A stretch of 8,249 nucleotides of DNA from Actinomycetales bacterium (lineage in GTDB: Bacteria; Actinomycetota; Actinomycetes; Actinomycetales; JAHECE01): contig JAHECE010000115.1 of the NCBI GenBank assembly GCA_024641895.1, forward strand, positions 1 through 8,249. Direction: 5' to 3'. A program made the position numbers and the translations under genes. Below, one piece after another: positions 1 through 6,500 of this stretch. The notes beneath the pieces are model-generated. The model searched no databases. It was not told the origin of the DNA and worked only from the letters and a program-made list of their open reading frames with translations. The stretch's first letter is position 1; each line of letters starts with the position of its first letter.

Positions 1-809
1 CCTCCCTGACCGTGGCCGGCATCCGCCAACCCCTCGAGCTCGCCGACCAGTTCGGCATCATCCAGGCCGACAAGACCGACCCCCGCCGCTTCGGCTCCTT
101 CCTGGAGAAGCCCAAGAACGCCGAAGGCCTGGCCGACTCCCCGAACGAGGTCCTGGCCTCGATGGGCAACTACGTCATGAACGCCGACGCCCTCATCGAC
201 GCCATGACCTCCGACGCGCAGAACCCGAACTCCCGCCACGACATGGGCGGCGACATCGTCCCCATGTTCGTCGACAAGGGCGACGCCGCCCTGTACGACT
301 TCGTCGAGAACGACGTCCCCGGCTCCAACGACCGCGACCGCAACTACTGGCGCGACGTCGGCAGCCTCGACGCGTTCTACGAGTCCCACCGCGACCTCAT
401 CGCCACCGACCCGGTCTTCAACCTCTACAACCACGACTGGCCCGTCTTCTCCGGACTGTCCAGCCTCCCACCGGCGAAGTTCGTCCACGCCTCCGAAGGG
501 CGCATCGGGCACGCGATCCGCTCGATCGTCTCCCCCGGCGTCGTCGTCTCCGGCTCCGAGGTCGAAGGCTCCGTCCTGTCCCCCGGCACGATGCTGCACT
601 CCTACTCCACAGTCGTCGACTCCATCCTGTTCCACGGCGTCGACGTCGGCCGCGGCGCCCGCGTCCAGAACGCCATCCTCGACAAGAACGTCAGAGTCGA
701 CGACGGCGCCAGCGTCGGCATCGACCCCGAACACGACCTCGCCCGCGGCTTCACCGTCACCGAGAACGGCATCACCGTCGTCCCCAAGGGCATCCACATC
801 ACCGCCTGA
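1..809 (+). CDS. glgC: Glucose-1-phosphate adenylyltransferase (ADP-glucose pyrophosphorylase), 5' end missing
   Basis: GlgC makes ADP-glucose and pyrophosphate from ATP and glucose-1-phosphate in the cytoplasm, the first committed step of bacterial glycogen synthesis. The frame is open to the left edge (first full codon at 3), so the GTG at 12 is internal: the residues before it (SLT) continue the family motif of the type LTVA-x-R. About 268 residues are present and roughly the first 140 of a usual ~410 are missing, including the N-terminal nucleotide-binding GGxGxRL motif. Visible family motifs are F-L-E-K-P (99-113), the SMGNYV strand (about 160-177), the SRHDMGGDIVP segment (about 232-261) and YWRDVG (345-362), all typical of the sugar-nucleotide binding half. 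From about 500 onward comes the C-terminal left-handed beta-helix with hexapeptide-like repeats, the allosteric domain of the family. The gene uses almost only C- or G-ending codons, as expected for a well-expressed gene. The next gene downstream is a LacI regulator in the same direction, probably a separate unit. Confidence 0.95.
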   Translation, partial: SLTVAGIRQPLELADQFGIIQADKTDPRRFGSFLEKPKNAEGLADSPNEVLASMGNYVMNADALIDAMTSDAQNPNSRHDMGGDIVPMFVDKGDAALYDFVENDVPGSNDRDRNYWRDVGSLDAFYESHRDLIATDPVFNLYNHDWPVFSGLSSLPPAKFVHASEGRIGHAIRSIVSPGVVVSGSEVEGSVLSPGTMLHSYSTVVDSILFHGVDVGRGARVQNAILDKNVRVDDGASVGIDPEHDLARGFTVTENGITVVPKGIHITA

Positions 810-822
810 CAAGCCACGACAT

Positions 823-850
823 CTGGGCCCACGTCACGCCTCCGGCCCAG
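823..850 (+). terminator. Weak stem-loop after glgC, possible terminator
   Basis: CTGGGCC (823-829) pairs with GGCCCAG (844-850) across a 14-base loop, starting 14 bases after the glgC stop. There is no T-tract, so it would be a non-canonical actinobacterial terminator at best. The left arm also contains the perfect 8-base palindrome TGGGCCCA (824-831). In such GC-rich sequence a 7-base stem can arise by chance. Confidence 0.28.
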
Positions 851-862
851 CGGGACTATCGT
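833..862 (+). promoter_or_regulatory. Candidate promoter of the LacI-family gene
   Basis: TATCGT at 857-862 fits the actinobacterial -10 pattern TAnnnT and is one of few A/T-rich spots in the glgC-lacI gap. Eighteen bases upstream lies GTCACG (833-838), a poor -35 (three of six consensus bases). Transcription would begin near 869 and leave a leader of nearly 70 bases before the chosen ATG at 937. The call rests on pattern match only. Confidence 0.3.
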
Positions 863-936
863 TCTCCTCCGAAACCGGGCTGACGGTGCGTTGGCAGCAA
901 TCCCCTTGGCCACGCATGACGATTGGGCGGACTCTG

Positions 937-1977
937 ATGGCGCGTCGACGGGTCACGATCCGCGACGTCGCAGCCGACGCGGGCGTCTCGGTCACGACCG
1001 TCTCGAACGTGCTCAACGACGTGCCCGGGAGTCGCCTGACCCCGCAGACCCAAGGCCGGGTCCGCGAATCCGCTGCCAGACTCGGCTACGCGCCCAGCGT
1101 CCTCGCGCAGAGCATGCGAACCCGTCGCTCAGGCATGATCGGGTTGATCGGCGACCAGGTCGCGACCACGCCGTTCGGGGGCAAGATGATCCTCGGGGCG
1201 CAGGACGTGGCGAAGGCACACGCGTCTCTCCTGCTCGTGGTGACGAGCGGTTTCCAGCGCGAGATCGAGGACGCCGAGGTCGACCAGCTGATGCGCCGAC
1301 AGGTCGACGGCATCCTCCACGTGTCGATGTTTCACCGCGAGGCAGGCATCCCGAAACGGCTCGTGGCTGAGCCGATCGTGCTCGTCAACGCGTTCAGCAC
1401 GGACGACTCGGTGACCTGGGTGGTACCGGACGAGGTCACCGGGGGCCGCGACGCCGCCCAGATCCTGCTGGCAGCAGGCCACCGGCGGCTCGGCTTCATC
1501 AACAACGAGGACGACATCCCTGCCTCGCGAGGACGTCTCGAAGGCTTCGCCCAGCGAGCCGCCGGGAGCGGCTTGGCCGCGGCCGACATCGCGGTCACCT
1601 CAGCCGACGCCAGCTCGGACGGCGGCTACCGGGCCGCACGCGCTCTCCTCGGCCGCCCGAAGCCACCGACGGGCCTCTTCTGCTTCAACGACCGGATGGC
1701 GATGGGTGCGTACCGCGCCGCCGCCGAGCTCGGCCTCCGGATCCCGCAGGACGTGTCAGTTGTCGGGTTCGACGACCAGGAGTACGTGAGCGAGGCGCTC
1801 CACCCCCGGCTCACGACCATCGCTCTGCCGCACTACGAGATGGGCGCCTGGGGAGCCGAGCGGCTCTTCGAGCGCATCGAAGCACTGGAAGGGACCGGGC
1901 CGGCGCCGGTGCACCTCCGGCTCCGGTGCCCCGTCATCCATCGGGACTCAGTGGCGCCACCGGCCGACGACGCGTAG
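937..1977 (+). CDS. LacI-family transcriptional regulator
   Basis: A 346-residue cytoplasmic DNA-binding repressor or activator of the LacI/GalR family, normal length for the family. Residues 6-27 form the LacI helix-turn-helix (VTIRDVAADAGVS, then TTVSNVLN). Residues about 48-63 are the hinge region (LGYAPSVLAQSM). From about 65 to the end is a type I periplasmic-binding-protein-like sugar domain, with the late family motifs FNDRMAMGAYRAAAELG and DVSVVGFDD. The start is ATG 937 because the helix-turn-helix normally begins a few residues after the start; it has a weak ribosome site GGGCGG (925-930) six bases upstream. In-frame GTG 886 and ATG 916 would add a tail unlike the family. The hinge position that is usually leucine (inserted in the DNA minor groove) reads methionine 60. 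The ligand cannot be told from sequence. Neighbours are glgC upstream and a convergent phosphofructokinase gene, so a carbohydrate effector and carbon-metabolism targets are likely but inferred. Confidence 0.93.
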   Translation: MARRRVTIRDVAADAGVSVTTVSNVLNDVPGSRLTPQTQGRVRESAARLGYAPSVLAQSMRTRRSGMIGLIGDQVATTPFGGKMILGAQDVAKAHASLLLVVTSGFQREIEDAEVDQLMRRQVDGILHVSMFHREAGIPKRLVAEPIVLVNAFSTDDSVTWVVPDEVTGGRDAAQILLAAGHRRLGFINNEDDIPASRGRLEGFAQRAAGSGLAAADIAVTSADASSDGGYRAARALLGRPKPPTGLFCFNDRMAMGAYRAAAELGLRIPQDVSVVGFDDQEYVSEALHPRLTTIALPHYEMGAWGAERLFERIEALEGTGPAPVHLRLRCPVIHRDSVAPPADDA

Positions 1978-1990
1978 CACCGACGCCGAC

Positions 1991-2059
1991 GACCGGGCCG
2001 CCGAGCCCACCCGCTCCGGCAGGACGTGCGCGGGGGCCGCCCTGCCGGGTCCCCCGGTC
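1991..2059. terminator. Nested inverted repeat between convergent genes, candidate bidirectional terminator
   Basis: In the 80-base gap between the regulator stop and the phosphofructokinase stop, CCGGCAGG (2016-2023) pairs perfectly with CCTGCCGG (2041-2048) around a 17-base loop. Outside it GACCGGG (1991-1997) pairs with CCCGGTC (2053-2059), the latter overlapping the pfk stop codon. Two nested arms at a convergent gene junction fit a two-way terminator. No T-tract follows on either strand, so an intrinsic terminator of the classical kind is not shown. Confidence 0.4.
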
Positions 2060-3191
2060 AGTCGCCGAAGCCCGTACCCACCTTGCGCGCGGCCTCGATC
2101 CAGTTGTGATCGGTCGGGACGAGCTTGACCTTTCCCGCCACCTCCGACAACGGCACGGCCTCGGTGCCGTCACCGCGCGCAGCGACCATGTAGCCGTACT
2201 CACCCTGCGCCACGAGGTCCGCCGCAGCCGCGCCGAGGCGAGTCGCCAGGAGCCGGTCGGCGGCGCACGGCGTGCCGCCGCGCTGGACGTAGCCGAGGAT
2301 CGTCACGCGCGCCTCGAGGCCGGAGGCCGCCTCGAGCTCCCTGGCGAGCCTGAAGGTGTGTTCGCGCTGCGAGTCCTCGACATGCGCCAGGTGCGCCTTG
2401 GCAGCACGAGCGGACTCCGGGGTCTTCGCTGCCCTGACCAGAAGTTTCGCGGCCTCGTAGTCGGCCGTGTCATCGACGTCCCGGGCGCCCTCGGCCACCG
2501 CGATCACGCTGAACGAGCTGCCCTGCGCGGTGCGCCTGGCGATGGTCTCGGCCACCTTCTCCACGGTGTACGGGATCTCCGGGATAAGGATCACGTCCGC
2601 TCCACCCGCGACCCCCGCCGCCAACGTGAGCCAGCCCGCCCGGTGCCCCATGATCTCGGTGAGGATGATCCGATGGTGGCTGTGCGCGGTGCTGTGCACC
2701 CGGTCGATCGCCTCGGTCGCGATCTCGGTGGCTGTCGCGAAGCCGAAGCTGGTGTCCGTGCCCTCGATGTCGTTGTCGATGGTCTTCGGCAGCGTCAGCA
2801 CGTTCAGCCCGGCGTCGAGCAGGCGCTTCGCATTCTTTGCGGTGCCGCCTCCGCCGATGAGGATGAGGCCGTCGAGGCCGTCCTTCTCGTAGTTCTCGAC
2901 GACGGCGGGCACCATGTCGCGGGGCTCGCCGTCGACCTCGATCTTGTGCACCTTGTCCCGGCTCGTGCCGAGAATGGTGCCGCCGATCGTCAGGATCCCC
3001 GAGAGCGCCTTGCCGTCCAGCGGCACATAGTTGTTGTTGACCAGCCCCGTGATGCCGTCACGGAACCCGATGAGCTCCATGCCGTAGTAGCCGATCGCGG
3101 TCTTGCCGACGCCACGGATCGTGGCGTTCAGGCCCGGGCTGTCGCCGCCGGCTGTCAGGATCCCGATCCGCTTGGGCGTTGAGCTAGACAT
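2058..3191 (-). CDS. pfkA: 6-phosphofructokinase (group III type, probably ATP-dependent)
   Basis: Phosphorylates fructose-6-phosphate to fructose-1,6-bisphosphate, the committing step of glycolysis, in the cytoplasm. The 377-residue length suits the long actinobacterial (group III, 'mixed substrate') PFKs. Motifs in order: GGDSPGLNA (residues 15-23); GTSR with Arg78; GGGGT (113-117) at the phosphoryl-donor site; PKTIDND (135-141) with the catalytic Asp139; SHHRI (Arg174) and MGHRAG (181-186) at the sugar site; GYVQRGGTP (Arg304) and DRLLATR. Gly116 at the position of E. coli Gly104 predicts ATP rather than pyrophosphate use, while Lys136 is shared with pyrophosphate enzymes. Gly115 stands where E. 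coli has the metal-binding Asp103. ATG 3191 is chosen over the in-frame ATG 3203 because GAGG (3198-3201) lies six bases upstream of it. The gene is convergent with the LacI gene and divergent from the nuclease-helicase pair. The actual phosphoryl donor is an inference. Confidence 0.93.
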   Translation of the reverse strand: MSSSTPKRIGILTAGGDSPGLNATIRGVGKTAIGYYGMELIGFRDGITGLVNNNYVPLDGKALSGILTIGGTILGTSRDKVHKIEVDGEPRDMVPAVVENYEKDGLDGLILIGGGGTAKNAKRLLDAGLNVLTLPKTIDNDIEGTDTSFGFATATEIATEAIDRVHSTAHSHHRIILTEIMGHRAGWLTLAAGVAGGADVILIPEIPYTVEKVAETIARRTAQGSSFSVIAVAEGARDVDDTADYEAAKLLVRAAKTPESARAAKAHLAHVEDSQREHTFRLARELEAASGLEARVTILGYVQRGGTPCAADRLLATRLGAAAADLVAQGEYGYMVAARGDGTEAVPLSEVAGKVKLVPTDHNWIEAARKVGTGFGD

Positions 3192-3226
3192 GTCTGGCCT
3201 CATCTTCGCTGGTTGACGTCGCCCTC

Positions 3227-3256
3227 AGTCTGGCGAGCCGACGCCTTCCGGGACAA
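3227..3256 (-). promoter_or_regulatory. Weak candidate promoter for pfkA
   Basis: Read on the minus strand, TTGTCC (3256-3251) is followed after 18 bases by CAGACT (3232-3227). The first matches TTGACA at four positions, the second matches TATAAT at three including the final T. The pfk ATG is about 36 bases downstream, a sensible distance. The match is weak and no better candidate was seen. Confidence 0.23.
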
Positions 3257-3262
3257 ACCGGA

Positions 3263-3283
3263 CGACGACCGCGCACGTCGTCG
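3263..3283. repeat. Inverted repeat, 7-7-7 geometry
   Basis: CGACGAC (3263-3269) is the exact reverse complement of GTCGTCG (3277-3283), with a 7-base centre CGCGCAC. It sits just upstream of the candidate pfk promoter. A competing pairing CGCAC (3272-3276) with GTGCG (3284-3288) uses the same bases, which shows how easily GC-rich sequence yields such stems. Confidence 0.35.
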
Positions 3284-3302
3284 GTGCGGACCGGGGCACT
3301 CC

Positions 3303-3325
3303 GCCGGGATTCACAGGATCCCGGC
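3303..3325. repeat. 8-base perfect inverted repeat in the divergent region
   Basis: GCCGGGAT (3303-3310) pairs with ATCCCGGC (3318-3325) around the 7-base centre TCACAGG. The inner bases of the arms and the centre are A/T-containing, unusual for this region. The position upstream of both divergent genes suits an operator; a hairpin is also possible, but no T-tract follows on either strand. Confidence 0.45.
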
Positions 3326-3581
3326 CCACCTACACCTGACCTGGCGCCCCGGCTGCGACGACATGCCCACAAGGGACCTGTCGCGCACGTCCTGACCTGA
3401 GGCGTGTGGTCGACGCGGCGCCAACCCCTTCGACTCCTGCGCACCCGAACGACGAGGCGCAACGGCCGCCGGCCGCCTGGCGCCGTCCAGGCTGTCGCGG
3501 TCGCAGTGCTCGCCCCGTGTGCCGCCCAACCCGCTCGCCGACGCGCACCTGCGGCGGGCCGTCGATGTCAGTCCCCGGCGC

Positions 3582-3594
3582 TAGCGTCCGGGTC
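3582..3594 (+). promoter_or_regulatory. Leaderless-type -10 box of the nuclease gene
   Basis: TAGCGT (3582-3587) fits TAnnnT and is followed by exactly seven bases before ATG 3595, the spacing expected if transcription starts at the A of the start codon. No Shine-Dalgarno sequence precedes the ATG. Leaderless mRNAs are common in actinobacteria, so promoter and start support each other. A good -35 is not visible. Confidence 0.5.
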
Positions 3595-6500
3595 ATGACA
3601 GGCAGAGAGCGCCTCGTGGTGGCGCCGTTCGGCCCCGGAGCCACGGCAGCCCTGAGCGAGGCGATCCGCGACGCGCAGGCGGGCGACCCGCTGGCGGCCG
3701 TCGACGTCGTGGTCCCGACCCCGATCGCGGGGTTGTCCGTCCGACGCGCCGTCGCCGGGGGCGGCTTGGCGAACGTGCGGTTCTCCTCGCTCCCTCAGCT
3801 GGCACAACGTCTCGCCGCGCGCCACCTCGCACTCACCGGCCGACGGCCCGTGCGACCGGCGGACCGCGCGCTCGCAGCCCGGGTGGCACTGCGGTCGACC
3901 AGCGGGCCACTCAGTGCATCGGCCGCTCGCCACCACGCGACCGCCGACATCCTGGAGGGCCTGTTCGCCGAGCTCGACGACGTCGACGCGAGCCGGCCCG
4001 GCTTCCTCGATCTCCTGGCCGCAGGCAGCAGGAGCACCCTGGACACGGTCCAGGTCTACCGCGCCTACCGCGTCCAGCTGGCCGCGGCAGCCCCCGAGGC
4101 AACGGCCCCGGCGGACGCGGCGATCGCGGCTCTTGAGGCCGGGGATGCACCGGACACGCATGTCATCCTCTACGCCCCTCAGCAACTCCTGCCCGGCGAC
4201 CGACGGTTCCTCGCCGCCCTGGCACGACGCGATCGACTTACGTCGATCATCTGCCGCAACGACGACGACGAGGCCGGCGAGATGCTCGCCTGGCTCTCGT
4301 CGCATCTGGGCGAGCCCGTGCGGCGCGGGCACGTGTCCGCCCCCGACGTCCGGATCGTCGTGGCCCCCGACGCCGAGGAGGAGGCACGCCTCGCCGTCCG
4401 AACGGTGATGGCCCGCGTCGAGGCGCACCCGGTACGCCCCGAGCGCATCGCAATCGCCTACCGCAACGCCGATCCGTACCTGCGGACGTTGGTGCAGGTC
4501 CTCGAGGAGGCCGGTCTGCCGTTCTCCGCGCCCGCCGATACCACCCTGGCGCAGACGGCGGCAGGCCGACTTCTCACCGGTCTCCTCGATCTCCGGGCGG
4601 AGGGCTATCCGCGCTCCGACGTCATTCGATGGCTCTCCGACGCCCCCGTCCTCGACGGGGCCGGTCGACCGGTGCCCGCCGCTCGCTGGGACAAGGTCTC
4701 CCGCGACGCACGCGTGAGCCGGGGCGCCCCTAGCTGGCGGAAGTCCCTGGACCGCTTCGCCGCTTCGCACGCCCTGGAGGCCCCCGACGAGCAGCGGCGG
4801 CGTGAGGTGGCGGACGCCGAAGCGCTCGCCTCCATGGTCGACGAGATCCAGACCACTGCCGAGCGTGTGGCGTCGGCTTCGACGTGGCGCGAGGTGAGCG
4901 CAGCGATGCACGCCGCTGTCCTCCGCTTCCTGGGTACGGGCGGCACGGTCGCGCGATGGCACGCCGCCCCCGACGCCCCACCCCACGCCCAGCGGCGCGT
5001 CCGCATCGAGGAGCAGGCCTACGACTCCGTCCTCGCTGCCGTCGACGGGCTCACCCTGCTCGATCGGACCGCGTCTCCGCCGGACCCCGAGACGGTACGG
5101 GTGTCGCTTGCCCGAGAGCTGGACCGCCCGACCACAACCGGCACCACACTCGGCCGCGGCGTCCTCGTAGCCCCGATCAGCCAATTCGCGGGATCCGACC
5201 TGGACCTGCTCCTCGTCCTGGGCATGACGGAGGACGCCTACCCACCGCGGCTGCGCGAGCACCCCGTGCTCCGGGATGTCGACCGGGCGCTGGTCGGCGT
5301 CCCGACCGACGGCAGCGCACTGCGGACGACGGCGCACCGGCGCGCGGCCGAGCGCAGTCACCACGCTGCGGCCCTCGCCGGTGCGCGGCACGTCGTGCTG
5401 TCCTACCCCGTCGCCGATGTGCGCGGGCAGCGCCGCCAGTTCCCGTCGCCCTGGCTGCTCGAGGAGGCCAGCCGACTGGCCGGCGAACCGGTGGTGGCGG
5501 AGAGACTGCCCACCTGGCCCGGTGGGCCGTGGCTGTCCGTCCAGCCGTCATTCGAGGCCTCGCTGCGGACCGCGACGACCGCGGCGTCCCGGTACGAGCT
5601 CGACGTCGCGCTGGCCCACGGCGGCACCGCGGACCGGATCGCCGACCCCCGGTTCCAGCGCGGCCGGGAGGGCTCGGCCGCCCGCTCTCGCGCCGAGTTC
5701 GGCCCGTGGCTGGGCGGCCTCCCTCCCCTGGACGAGGCCCTCCTGGCGCGAGCCGGCGCGACACGGAGCGCGACCACGCTCGAAGGCTGGGCCACCTGCC
5801 CGGCGTCCTACCTCTTCCGGCGGCTCCTGCGGGTCGGTGAGCTGGAGGACGTCGGCGACCAGGACCGGATCGACCAGCGGGCACGGGGCAGCCTGGTCCA
5901 CCGCGCTCTCGAGAGGTTCCTTGCGGGACACCTCCCGAGCGCGGGCCGCGGCCCGCGCGACCCCGACGCCGCCTGGACCCCGGCGGAGATCCGCGAAGCC
6001 GCGGCGATCCTCGACGAGGAGGCCGCCCTGCTCGAGCAGTCGGGCGCCACCGGCAGGCCCGCGCTCTGGCGCGCGGACCTCGCGCGGTTGCACCGCGTCC
6101 TCGCAGACGTCTTGGTCACCGACAGCGCGCTGCGTCGGGCGCGGCGGTCCTGGCCCGTCGCGGTCGAGATGACGTTCGGGCGCGACGGTACCGAGCCGCT
6201 GCGCCTGACCCTGGCCGACGGCCGCGCGATCGAGTTCGCGGGGAGCGCGGACCGCGTCGACCTGACGCAGGACGGTCGCCTGTACGTCCTGGACTACAAG
6301 ACGGGCAAGGGCTACGGCTACGACGAGATCCCCCGGCTCGGCGAGGTCAAGCCCGACGCCGACCTCACGGATCGGGGCCGCAAGATCCAGCTCTCGCTCT
6401 ACGCGCTGGCGGCCGAGGCCAGCTTCGGCCAGCCGCCGGAGGCACCGACAGCGGCCGACGACGCCGGCGCGACCGCGACCGCGACCGCGGCGACACTCGC

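Larger units (their letters stand above)
3192..3594. other. Divergent intergenic region, 403 bases
   Basis: This lies between the starts of the minus-strand phosphofructokinase and the plus-strand nuclease gene. No convincing gene is seen. The frame of the nuclease gene is open back to 3406, but its translation there is a proline/arginine-rich string with no family resemblance and is best read as noncoding. The region holds two hairpin-forming inverted repeats (3263-3283 and 3303-3325), a 9-base direct repeat CCTGACCTG (3335-3343 and 3391-3399), a weak pfk promoter candidate and a -10 box next to the nuclease start. It is long for two divergent promoters, so regulatory sites or a small RNA cannot be excluded. 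Confidence 0.6.

Noticed and set aside
824..831. Perfect palindrome TGGGCCCA after glgC as a LacI operator
   Set aside because: Only eight bases, no central CG and no second copy seen near the regulator or pfkA; more simply part of the weak stem-loop.
886..936. Upstream starts GTG 886 or ATG 916 for the LacI regulator
   Set aside because: They would put 17 or 7 extra residues before the normally N-terminal helix-turn-helix, with no better ribosome site.
1926..3182. A 418-codon plus-strand open frame over the phosphofructokinase gene
   Set aside because: No recognisable motifs; the minus strand has a complete set of PFK motifs.
3406..3594. Longer N-terminus for the nuclease protein (63 extra residues)
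   Set aside because: The extra part is proline/arginine-rich and unlike the family, and the -10 box seven bases before ATG 3595 would lie inside it.
3568..5391. A 607-codon open frame on the minus strand opposite the nuclease gene
   Set aside because: Its translation is rich in Arg/Gly/Val with no domain pattern, while the plus strand shows clear nuclease and helicase-like motifs. It is a by-product of high GC content.
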